Shown here: positions 37,266 through 44,384 of the stretch, piece by piece
Layout of the letters: each line of letters begins with the position of its first letter
How positions within the stretch are numbered: position 1 is the stretch's first letter
From: Vreelandella maris
GTDB taxonomy: Bacteria; Pseudomonadota; Gammaproteobacteria; Pseudomonadales; Halomonadaceae
Assembly: GCF_013371085.1 (NCBI RefSeq)
Contig: NZ_JABWCV010000014.1
Span: 1 to 64,000 of the forward strand
Reading direction: 5' to 3'
DNA length: 64,000 nucleotides
The notes under the pieces: model-generated
What the model saw: the letters and a program-made list of their open reading frames with translations, nothing else
The model's database searches: none
What the model was told of the DNA's origin: nothing
Program-made: the position numbers and the translations under genes

Positions 37266-37303
37266 ATCTAGAAAACTTGAGTCTAGAAAACTGAGTTTAG
37301 AAC
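37263..37303 (+). repeat. Three tandem units in the fdhA-fdhB gap
   Basis: TCTAGAAAACT occurs at 37267-37277 and 37282-37292 with a 15-base period, and a shorter variant TGAGTTTAGAAC follows at 37292-37303. The units directly follow the fdhA stop (37263-37265). They look like local slippage or an RNA-protein binding site. Confidence 0.5.
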
Positions 37304-37331
37304 AAAAGACGCGATCGACCTGACAGCACGA

Positions 37332-37355
37332 CGGTGCGGGAGCCATCCCGCACCG
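37332..37355 (+). promoter_or_regulatory. Intercistronic hairpin before fdhB
   Basis: CGGTGCGGG (37332-37340) pairs perfectly with CCCGCACCG (37347-37355) across a 6-base loop, between fdhA and fdhB. No T tract follows and the AGGAG of fdhB lies just after it. A role in mRNA stability or in subunit ratio is more likely than termination. Confidence 0.55.
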
Positions 37356-37371
37356 GCATGAGGAGAACAAC

Positions 37372-37986
37372 ATGGCTCAAATGAAATTTATGTGTGACGC
37401 AGAACGCTGCATTGAATGCAACGGCTGCGTCACCGCCTGTAAAAATGCCAACGATGTCGAATGGGGCATTCAGCGCCGCCGCGTGGTTACGCTCAACGAC
37501 GGCGAAGCGGATGAAATGTCCATTTCCGTCGCTTGTATGCACTGTGACGACGCCCCCTGCATGGCGGTGTGCCCCACCGACTGCTTCTACAAGACCGATG
37601 ACGGCATCGTGCTGCACGATAAAGACCTCTGCATCGGTTGTGGCTACTGCCTCTACGCCTGCCCGTTTGGTGCCCCGCAGTTTCCCCAGCAGGATGCGTT
37701 CGGCGAGCGCGGCAAGATGGACAAATGTACCTTCTGCGCGGGCGGCCCGGCCGAAAGCAAAGAAGAAGAGTACGAGAAGTACGGTTCCAACCGCATTGCC
37801 GAAGGCAAACTACCGCTATGTGCAGAAATGTGCTCTACCAAAGCGCTGCTTGCTGGTGATGCCCAAGACGTTGCCGATATTTTCCGCCAGCGCGTTGTAC
37901 ACCGTGGCCATAAAGATGGCGCCTGGTCCAACAATCCCCAGGCCAGCGCCGACAACCTAGCCTATGATGCTGCCCATAAAGGGTAA
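37372..37986 (+). CDS. fdhB: Formate dehydrogenase iron-sulfur beta subunit
   Basis: A 204-residue electron-transfer subunit with four 4Fe-4S motifs in order: CDAERCIECNGCVTAC, CMHCDDAPCMAVCP, CIGCGYCLYACP and CTFC..CAEMC. There is no membrane anchor, so it sits between alpha and gamma on the periplasmic side, exported on the alpha Tat signal. AGGAG lies six bases before the ATG. The gamma gene starts 11 bases after. Confidence 0.93.
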   Translation: MAQMKFMCDAERCIECNGCVTACKNANDVEWGIQRRRVVTLNDGEADEMSISVACMHCDDAPCMAVCPTDCFYKTDDGIVLHDKDLCIGCGYCLYACPFGAPQFPQQDAFGERGKMDKCTFCAGGPAESKEEEYEKYGSNRIAEGKLPLCAEMCSTKALLAGDAQDVADIFRQRVVHRGHKDGAWSNNPQASADNLAYDAAHKG

Positions 37987-37997
37987 GGAGGCGTGTC

Positions 37998-39098
37998 ATG
38001 AACCTGTTGACTGCACAGGCACCCGGTGGGGTGCCAAGCTCAGGTAAAGGGCTCGCCCTGGGCATTTGGCGTTTTATATTGGTGGCGCTTGCTTTGGTGC
38101 TAAGCCTAGGCTTTACGCAAGTGGCAGTAGCTCAAGCAGACCCTGATCGCGAAATGACCACCGCTGCCCCCGGCATTACCGCTGACCAGTGGCGTCAGGT
38201 GCGTAGTGGTGAGACTGGCCCCAACTACCGCGACTCGCGCTATGAAAGCGACTACAGCCTGATCAACTCAAGCGGTGAAACCTGGCGGGAGATTCGTAAC
38301 CGCTGGGTATCGCCGTTTGGATTGATTGCGGTATTTGGCATGGCCGCGCTGATCGCCCTATTCTACTTCATTGTGGGCCGTAAGGAGCTTGAAGCACCGC
38401 GCACGGGTCGGCTGCTGTTGCGCTGGACGCTGATGAAGCGCGCACTGCACTGGACGGTAGCGACGCTGTTTATCATTCTGGCACTGACCGGCATGACGCT
38501 ACTGTTCGGCAAGTTCGTGTTCCGCCCCTTGTTTGGCGATGGGATTTGGGCGTGGATGATTGCGGCCACGAAAGTGCTGCACAACTACCTAGGGCCGATC
38601 TTTGGCATTCTGCTCGTCATACTGCTGGTTAGTTTGATTAAAGAGAACATTCCCAAAAAGCACGACTGGGTGTGGTTTAAGAAAGGCGGCGGCATGATTG
38701 GCAAAAAGCATGTAGATGCGGGTTTTGCCAACGGTGGGGAGAAGGCGTGGTACTGGATATTGGCGACGGTCGGTATTCTTGTCATCGCCAGTGGCTTTGT
38801 GCTCGACTTCCCCAACTTCAATCAGGGGCGCGACACCATGCAGTGGGCTAACATTATCCACGCAGTCGGTGCGCTAGGACTCACCGCCATCTCCTTAGGT
38901 CATATCTATATCGGCACGCTGGGTACTGAAGGTGCACTTGAGGGTATGACCACGGGCTACGTGGATGAAACCTGGGCCAAAGAGCATCACAACCTATGGT
39001 ACGACGAGGTCAAAGACCAAACGCTATCCGAAGAAGAGGTGGCGGCGCGTAAGTCATCTGGCGGTAGCAGTGAACCGTCGGCAACGCGAACCAGTTGA
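37998..39098 (+). CDS. fdhC: Formate dehydrogenase cytochrome b gamma subunit
   Basis: A 366-residue integral membrane subunit that passes electrons to the quinone pool. After a leader or N-terminal helix (VALALVLSLGFTQVAVAQA) comes a periplasmic stretch (about 48-105), then four or five membrane helices of the FdnI/cytochrome b561 type. Haem-ligand His candidates lie in LMKRALHWTVA, KVLHNYLG and IHAVGALG/LGHIYIG. AAGGAGG before the ATG is very strong. A terminator follows at 39120. Confidence 0.9.
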   Translation: MNLLTAQAPGGVPSSGKGLALGIWRFILVALALVLSLGFTQVAVAQADPDREMTTAAPGITADQWRQVRSGETGPNYRDSRYESDYSLINSSGETWREIRNRWVSPFGLIAVFGMAALIALFYFIVGRKELEAPRTGRLLLRWTLMKRALHWTVATLFIILALTGMTLLFGKFVFRPLFGDGIWAWMIAATKVLHNYLGPIFGILLVILLVSLIKENIPKKHDWVWFKKGGGMIGKKHVDAGFANGGEKAWYWILATVGILVIASGFVLDFPNFNQGRDTMQWANIIHAVGALGLTAISLGHIYIGTLGTEGALEGMTTGYVDETWAKEHHNLWYDEVKDQTLSEEEVAARKSSGGSSEPSATRTS

Positions 39099-39119
39099 TA
39101 CGTGCTTTATGGTAGCGAG

Positions 39120-39148
39120 GACACCGCCTTTTGGCGGTGTCTTTTGTT
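39120..39148 (+). terminator. Rho-independent terminator after the formate dehydrogenase operon
   Basis: GACACCGCC (39120-39128) and GGCGGTGTC (39133-39141) form a 9-bp GC-rich stem with a TTTT loop, followed by TTTTGTT. This is a textbook intrinsic terminator and ends the fdh transcript. Confidence 0.88.
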
Positions 39149-39203
39149 ATGCTTCACCTTAAGTTCTTAAATAGCCAAATGTCATTTTAGGAGAGCAACG
39201 GTT

Positions 39204-39536
39204 ATGTCAGCATTTGATGAGTTAGACCCAGCGACGCGCACTGAGCTGGAAGCCGCCGCATTTCGTCGCTTGCTTCAACACCTGGACGATAACAAGGATG
39301 TCCAGAATATCGATCTGATGATTCTGGCGGACTTTTGCCGTAACTGCTTATCTAAGTGGCTGGTGAGTGCCGCTGAGGCGCGGGATGAAAGCCTCAACTA
39401 CGATGAGGCCCGTGAGTACGTTTACGGTATGCCTTATAGCGAGTGGAAAGAGCTTTATCAACCGGAAGCCACGCCAGAGCAAATGGCGGCTTGGGAAGCA
39501 CACCACGCTAAGAAGAAAGCAGCCAAACAGGGGTGA
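39204..39536 (+). CDS. DUF1244 domain-containing protein
   Basis: A 110-residue helical protein with the DUF1244 core: RRLLQHLDDNKDVQNIDLM then ADFCRNCLSKWL, with the conserved Cys pair, and YVYGMPYSEWK. The family is widespread in alpha- and gammaproteobacteria and has no firm function. A charged Lys/Ala tail (HHAKKKAAKQG) ends it. Its stop overlaps the moaB region, so it probably shares a transcript with moaB and moeA. Confidence 0.88.
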   Translation: MSAFDELDPATRTELEAAAFRRLLQHLDDNKDVQNIDLMILADFCRNCLSKWLVSAAEARDESLNYDEAREYVYGMPYSEWKELYQPEATPEQMAAWEAHHAKKKAAKQG

Positions 39537-39541
39537 CGTCA

Positions 39542-40063
39542 ATGAGCGAACCAATGGTGCCCCTCAACATAGCCGTATTGACGGTCTCTGACACGCGTAA
39601 TGAAGAGACCGATCGCAGTGGGCAAGCCCTTGTGGAGCGCTTAACCAAGGCGGGCCACACGCTGGCTGAAAAGCGCATTGTGCCTGACGACGTTTACCGC
39701 ATTCGTGCGGTAGTAGCGAACTGGATAGCCGACTCAACCGTGCAGGTGGTGATCACCACTGGCGGTACCGGCTTTACTGGTCGCGACTCTACGCCTGAAG
39801 CTATCTCTGTGCTGCTGGATAAGCATATCGAAGGCTTTGGTGAGCGCTTTCGCCAGCTAAGCGGTGACGAGATCGGCAGCTCCACTATCCAAAGCCGTTG
39901 CCTTGGTGGCTTAGCCAACGCCACGGTGGTGTTCTGCCTACCGGGCTCAACCGGCGCCTGCCGCACCGGCTGGGACGGCATTTTGGCTGAGCAGTTGGAT
40001 AGCCGTCACAAACCTTGCAACTTCGCCAACCTGGTCATCCCAGGCCGGGGGCAACATGGCTGA
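39542..40063 (+). CDS. moaB: Molybdenum cofactor biosynthesis protein MoaB
   Basis: A 173-residue MogA/MoaB-family protein that adenylylates molybdopterin before metal insertion, or acts near that step. Motifs: NIAVLTVSDTRNEETDRSG at the start, VVITTGGTGFTGRDSTPE for substrate binding, and FCLPGSTGACRTGW. The ATG at 39542 with AGGGG at good spacing is preferred over the GTG at 39533. It overlaps the second moeA start by eight bases, so the pair is translationally coupled. Confidence 0.93.
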   Translation: MSEPMVPLNIAVLTVSDTRNEETDRSGQALVERLTKAGHTLAEKRIVPDDVYRIRAVVANWIADSTVQVVITTGGTGFTGRDSTPEAISVLLDKHIEGFGERFRQLSGDEIGSSTIQSRCLGGLANATVVFCLPGSTGACRTGWDGILAEQLDSRHKPCNFANLVIPGRGQHG

Positions 40064-41261
40064 TTTGCAGCCGATTTCAGCCGCGCTTGAAGCGCTATTG
40101 GCAGATGTGAGCGCACTAAAAGCAGAGAGCGTTCCACTGGAAGCCGCCGCCGGGCGTGTGCTGGCCGAAGCAGTGACAGCACAGCTGGATGTGCCGCCGT
40201 TTGATAACAGCGCGATGGACGGCTACGCCTTACGCGCCGCCGATGCAGGGCAGTGGCTATCCGTGAGTCAACGCATTGCGGCTGGTACGCAGGCTGAAGC
40301 GCTTGCGCCCGGCAGCTGTGCACGGATTTTTACTGGCGGCGAGATCCCTTCGGGGGCTGACTGCGTAGTGATGCAAGAGCGTGTGGAGGTTGATGGTGAG
40401 CGTGCGCTGATTCCTGCCGATATTCCAGTGGGTGATAACGTTCGCCGTAAAGGGCGTGACGTGCGCCAGGGCAGCATACTATTAGAAGCCGGTGAGCGGC
40501 TCGAAGCGGCGGCACTGGGCCACTTGGCGGGGCAAGGGGTTACCCACGTCAGTGTGCGTCGACGGCCCCGTGTGGCGCTGCTTTCGACCGGTGACGAGAT
40601 CATTGATCCGGGCACGCCGCTCAAGCCGGGTCAGCTCTACAACTCCAACCGACCAATGCTTAAACGTCTGTTGGAGAACTTTGGCGCCGAGGTAGTAAGT
40701 ACCGTTAGCGTGCCGGATGACTATGCCCGCACGGTGGCACTGTTAACGGCTGCCGCTGCTGAGGCAGATTTAGTCGTCACCACCGGCGGCGTGAGCGTGG
40801 GCGAAGAGGACCACGTTAAAGCTGCGCTGGAAGCGATTGGACAGCTTGATATGTGGAAACTGGCGATTCGGCCCGGTAAGCCGCTAGCACTCGGTCGCTT
40901 GCCTCGCGATGATGGCAGCCAGGCTCGGTTTGTTGGCTTGCCGGGTAATCCTGTCTCTGGGTTTGTGGGCGCCTGGCTTTTTTTGCGGCCTCTACTGGGC
41001 GCGATGCAGGGTTGTCCTGCGCTCGCAACGCTGCCAAACATTACCGCCAGCGCAGGGTTTGCCACGACTACCGGCCCGCGCGAGCATTATATGCGCGTGA
41101 CGCTGAAATTTACGCCCCGCGGCGTGACGGCGATGGCCTTTGAGGATCAGAATTCTGGCGTGCTTTCATCGTGTATCAACGCGGACGCCTTCGCGGTGAT
41201 TCCCCCCGATAGCGAAATCGCAGAAGGCGATGTGATTAGCTGCTTATGGCTGGCGGGCTAG
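40056..41261 (+). CDS. moeA: Molybdopterin molybdenumtransferase, copy 2
   Basis: A 401-residue MoeA paralogue of the gene at 27574-28845. It keeps the family motifs PPFDNSAMDGYALRA, IFTGGEIPSGADCVVMQE, LLSTGDEIIDPGTPL, TTGGVSVGEEDHVK and GLPGNPVSGFVG. It starts inside the end of moaB, as in many moaB-moeA pairs. Two MoeA proteins in one organism can divide duties between molybdenum and tungsten or between enzymes; which applies here cannot be told. It converges with the CheW-like gene with a 26-bp overlap. Confidence 0.93.
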   Translation: MADLQPISAALEALLADVSALKAESVPLEAAAGRVLAEAVTAQLDVPPFDNSAMDGYALRAADAGQWLSVSQRIAAGTQAEALAPGSCARIFTGGEIPSGADCVVMQERVEVDGERALIPADIPVGDNVRRKGRDVRQGSILLEAGERLEAAALGHLAGQGVTHVSVRRRPRVALLSTGDEIIDPGTPLKPGQLYNSNRPMLKRLLENFGAEVVSTVSVPDDYARTVALLTAAAAEADLVVTTGGVSVGEEDHVKAALEAIGQLDMWKLAIRPGKPLALGRLPRDDGSQARFVGLPGNPVSGFVGAWLFLRPLLGAMQGCPALATLPNITASAGFATTTGPREHYMRVTLKFTPRGVTAMAFEDQNSGVLSSCINADAFAVIPPDSEIAEGDVISCLWLAG

Positions 41262-41691
41262 GGCTGGTGGAGTAGGGCTTGTGAAGGCTAAGCTTGCCTG
41301 CATCCAGCAGTAGCACAAGTTGCTGCTGCTCAAAGGTGAAACCGCATAGCGCTGGCGAGAAGAGGCGGGACTGGAGCAGCTTAGGCAGTGGATAGAGCGT
41401 GCTGGCGGGCAGTTGCTGAAGCGAGATGTCTCCGTCCACGCCCAATTGCCAAGTGCTGGCGGTTTGGCCCTTGGCTGTTTGAGTATCGCGCAAGGTTAAC
41501 CAGCGGCTAGGCTGGGGCTGATCGCTACTCTCGTCATAAAGCAGGGAGTGAGCGTTGGCAGTGCGCAATGCCGTAGGGTGATCCGTCATGGCGAGCACGT
41601 GACACGCTTCCATAGCAGCACGATAAGGTCCTACCCAAAATAGCACCAAGGTGACTTGGGCTTGCTCATGATGCTCGCGTTCCAGGGGCAC
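41236..41691 (-). CDS. CheW-like protein, end of the chemosensory operon
   Basis: A 151-residue protein that I cannot place firmly. Its C-terminus (PKLLQSRLFSPALCGFTFEQ, then LVLLLDAGKLSL) resembles the last strands of a CheW-like domain, and it follows cheW directly, as WspB and WspD-type pairs do. A GTG at 41691 starts one base after the cheW stop, with AGGG upstream. The longer frame to 41862 would overlap cheW and is unlikely. It overlaps moeA tail-to-tail by 26 bases. It may be a diverged coupling protein. Confidence 0.6.
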   Translation of the reverse strand: MPLEREHHEQAQVTLVLFWVGPYRAAMEACHVLAMTDHPTALRTANAHSLLYDESSDQPQPSRWLTLRDTQTAKGQTASTWQLGVDGDISLQQLPASTLYPLPKLLQSRLFSPALCGFTFEQQQLVLLLDAGKLSLHKPYSTSPSPPAISS

Positions 41692-41692
41692 C

Positions 41693-42253
41693 TTAACCCA
41701 ACCCTTGCTGGTAGGCACTAAACAACGCCTCCGGGTCAAGTAGGGCCAGCGCTTGGCGTTCATCAATCTGCCATAACGCGCTGACGTAAGGAAGCAATGT
41801 ACTGGAAAGCGTTTCGGGGGGTGGCTGTAGCAGGCTCTGGGCGACTTCACACACATCATCAAGCTGCTCTATCCGCACGCCGCTGCGAATACCCGATGCA
41901 CTGACCAACAAAATCATGCCACTAGGCGTGCCTTCCGGTGTGGGTAAATCGAGCAGCGGCTGCAGATTTATTACCGACTCGATTTTGCCGCGCAGGTGCA
42001 GGACACCCTCGGTAGAAGCTGGTAAGCCCGGCACATAATAGACAGGCTGGTCGCTGGGTAAAATCTCACTCACTGCGCTACCGGGCAACGCAAAACGCTG
42101 GCCGTTAATACGAAATAACACTAGCTGCTGCGTGGGCTCATCAACATCTACTACGCTTTCGTCATCATGGTGGGCAGCTAACGCTTCTTCCAATGTCTGG
42201 GAGATCTGCTGCTGATCATTAGCGTGGCTGTCGCGGGAGGTTTCAGAATTCAT
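41693..42253 (-). CDS. cheW: Chemotaxis coupling protein CheW
   Basis: A 186-residue CheW protein that joins the receptor to the CheA-like kinase. A 40-residue acidic, poorly ordered N-terminus comes before the CheW fold, marked by QLVLFRINGQRFALPGSAVSEILP and VLHLRGKIESVINLQPLLDL, with VRIEQLDDVCEV near the end. Its start overlaps the stop of the Hpt-REC-REC-GGDEF gene by eleven bases. Confidence 0.9.
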   Translation of the reverse strand: MNSETSRDSHANDQQQISQTLEEALAAHHDDESVVDVDEPTQQLVLFRINGQRFALPGSAVSEILPSDQPVYYVPGLPASTEGVLHLRGKIESVINLQPLLDLPTPEGTPSGMILLVSASGIRSGVRIEQLDDVCEVAQSLLQPPPETLSSTLLPYVSALWQIDERQALALLDPEALFSAYQQGLG

Positions 42254-43916
42254 CAGCTAACTCCGTACTCACCTGATTACGACCCAGCTCTTTAGCGCGG
42301 TAAAGTGCCTGGTCGGAGCTTAGGCGCAGCGACTCGGTCGACGGTTGCTCGGGAAAACTGCTAACACCCGCGCTGAACGTACAGCGAAAGCGAACATCAC
42401 CGGCGTGAAAATCAACCAGTGCAAAGTCTTCACGTAAGCTTTCGATGAGCCTAGCAGCCTGCTCCCCACTAACGCCTTTCAGCAATACGACGAACTCTTC
42501 ACCGCCGTAGCGGCCGATAATATCCGAGAGCCGCAAGCGACTTTTAAGCAGCCTTGCCAGGGTGATAATCACTTGATCACCCGCTAGGTGGCCATGGGTA
42601 TCATTCACTTGCTTGAAATGATCAATATCAATCATGGCCATGGCGTGCTGGTTCTCTTCGCGGTGTGCCTGCGAGAGGGTTTTCGTGATCAGGTCGGTCG
42701 TCGTACTGTGGTTATAAAGCCCGGTCATGCTGTCGCGGGTCATTAGAGAACGCAGCAAGCGCAGGCGTTCTGCGCGCAGTCGCACGGCAGAGACGAGCTC
42801 TTCGGGTTGCACGGGTTTGGTAAGAAACGCTTCAACGCCGGCAGCCATGGCGGAAATCTGCTTTTGGCTATCGGTCTCGCTGGAGAGATAAATAATCGGT
42901 AGCCCAACGTGCTCTGGCTGCTGACGAATAATCGTTGCCAGTTCTTCACCCGAACACACGGGCATATACACATCGACCAGCACTAAATCAGGGCTAAAGC
43001 GTTCTAATGCATTGAGTGCATCGGCAGGGTGGTGCACCTGCTGCACAATCATGCTGGCTTCCTCAAGCAGCAAGGCGTGATAGGCAGCTACTTCGGGCTC
43101 ATCATCGACAATAAGCACTTTCAGCGGTTCATCCGCCGCTGGGGCAGTGAGCTCATCCACGGCGAGCATCAGATCCAGCGGTTTCACCGGCTTGGTAAAG
43201 TAGCCACCGCAGCCAGCGCGAACGGCGCTAAGGCGCGAGTGAAAATCGCCATGGGCTGACAGCACGATAGCGGGAAGCGGCTCGCCGGTTAGCTTGTTCA
43301 AACTGGTTAAGGTTTCCGTACCGGCGGTTTGGCCTTGGGGGAAGTGTACATCCATAATCACCGCATCGGGACGGCGGGTGAGAACGGCATTAAAGAAGGT
43401 CCCTGTGTCAATAAACTGGACGACCTCATGGCCAAAACAGCGCAGATGATGAATAAGGTGACTGACCTGTTCTGGTTCGTCATCACATAAGTAAATAAGC
43501 CGCTGGCGTTTATTGCGTAGCGGCTCTGCTTGGTTGGTAAGCTCGAAGCTATTCACTGCCGCCAGGGCTTGCTGCTGGCCATGATGAGAACGCAAGTGCT
43601 GCTGCTCACGCTCCATCTGTTGTAGAAGCTGAGTGATATAGGTATCGATATCGCTGCGTGTGGGGCAGGAGATCAGGGCCGTTTCAGCTTGGTCGGCGAG
43701 CAGGGCTAACCGTTCAAAGCCCAGTGAGCGACCGGTGCCTTTTAGACTGTGAAAGAAACGGTGCAGCTCTGGCGCAAGCCGCGTCTGCTCTTCCTCCGAG
43801 TTACGGCTTTGCTGCCACTGCACAGCGGTTTGAGCTAAGCGGTGGGGCAGTTGCTCAATAAAGCGCTCACGAAGCTGGTTCAGCTTATCGTGCAGCGAGG
43901 GGGCGGGCTTAGACAT
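42243..43916 (-). CDS. Hpt-REC-REC-GGDEF diguanylate cyclase response regulator
   Basis: A 557-residue output protein of the chemosensory operon. Order: Hpt domain (about 1-110, with the phosphorylatable H56 in FFHSLKGTG), receiver 1 (about 135-255, IMDVHFP), receiver 2 (about 265-385, LVDVYMP) and GGDEF (about 390-555). The active site reads GGEEF and an RLSD I-site lies five residues before it, so it should make c-di-GMP and be feedback inhibited. This is the role WspR plays in the Wsp system, but WspR has one receiver and no Hpt. TTG at 43919 is the outer frame start; the ATG at 43916 is used here. Confidence 0.9.
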   Translation of the reverse strand: MSKPAPSLHDKLNQLRERFIEQLPHRLAQTAVQWQQSRNSEEEQTRLAPELHRFFHSLKGTGRSLGFERLALLADQAETALISCPTRSDIDTYITQLLQQMEREQQHLRSHHGQQQALAAVNSFELTNQAEPLRNKRQRLIYLCDDEPEQVSHLIHHLRCFGHEVVQFIDTGTFFNAVLTRRPDAVIMDVHFPQGQTAGTETLTSLNKLTGEPLPAIVLSAHGDFHSRLSAVRAGCGGYFTKPVKPLDLMLAVDELTAPAADEPLKVLIVDDEPEVAAYHALLLEEASMIVQQVHHPADALNALERFSPDLVLVDVYMPVCSGEELATIIRQQPEHVGLPIIYLSSETDSQKQISAMAAGVEAFLTKPVQPEELVSAVRLRAERLRLLRSLMTRDSMTGLYNHSTTTDLITKTLSQAHREENQHAMAMIDIDHFKQVNDTHGHLAGDQVIITLARLLKSRLRLSDIIGRYGGEEFVVLLKGVSGEQAARLIESLREDFALVDFHAGDVRFRCTFSAGVSSFPEQPSTESLRLSSDQALYRAKELGRNQVSTELADEF

Positions 43917-43985
43917 CAAACTACCTGCGTGAGTGATCGAAAGCGGCGATCCATTCCATCCATTATTTCTTCCATCTTGCGTTAC

Positions 43986-44342
43986 TTACTTGTTAAGCGC
44001 CTGTTTTATGGCGGTTTCCAGATTACTAGCCAGCTCTGCATCTTTGCTTAGACAAGCGTGGAGGCCTGGCGTCTGGCGCAGCTCATCATCTGGAGTATCT
44101 CCGGTGAGTAAGATAAACGGCAGGTCATTATCTTGCTCGCGGAGCATTGCCAACAGCGCTAACCCGCTAATCAAAGGCATATGCATGTCGCTAACAATCA
44201 GTGCGATATCACTGTGTGTGTCCAGTTGCTCGACGGCACCCATCGCATCAAAGGCCATTAAGGTTTCATAACCTTGTGATCCAATCAGTGCGGCCGTCAT
44301 TTCCCCTGCAAGCGGATCGTCGTCTACGACCAGAATGTGCAT
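43986..44342 (-). CDS. Single-domain response regulator (CheY-like)
   Basis: A 118-residue stand-alone receiver domain. The acidic pocket (VVDDDP), the phosphorylated Asp (VSDMHMP), the switch Thr (LLTGDT) and the Lys (LSKD) are all present. It lies between the CheA-like kinase and the GGDEF output gene. It could be a phosphate sink, a second output or an adaptor. Confidence 0.88.
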   Translation of the reverse strand: MHILVVDDDPLAGEMTAALIGSQGYETLMAFDAMGAVEQLDTHSDIALIVSDMHMPLISGLALLAMLREQDNDLPFILLTGDTPDDELRQTPGLHACLSKDAELASNLETAIKQALNK

Positions 44343-44384
44343 CCCATAACCTCGTAATGATTGTTCTGTAAGTGATAGTCGCGG

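Noticed and set aside
41691..41862. Longer start for the CheW-like gene at 41862
   Set aside because: It would overlap cheW by 170 bases in another frame, and the extra residues resemble no protein family. The GTG at 41691 fits coupling to cheW.
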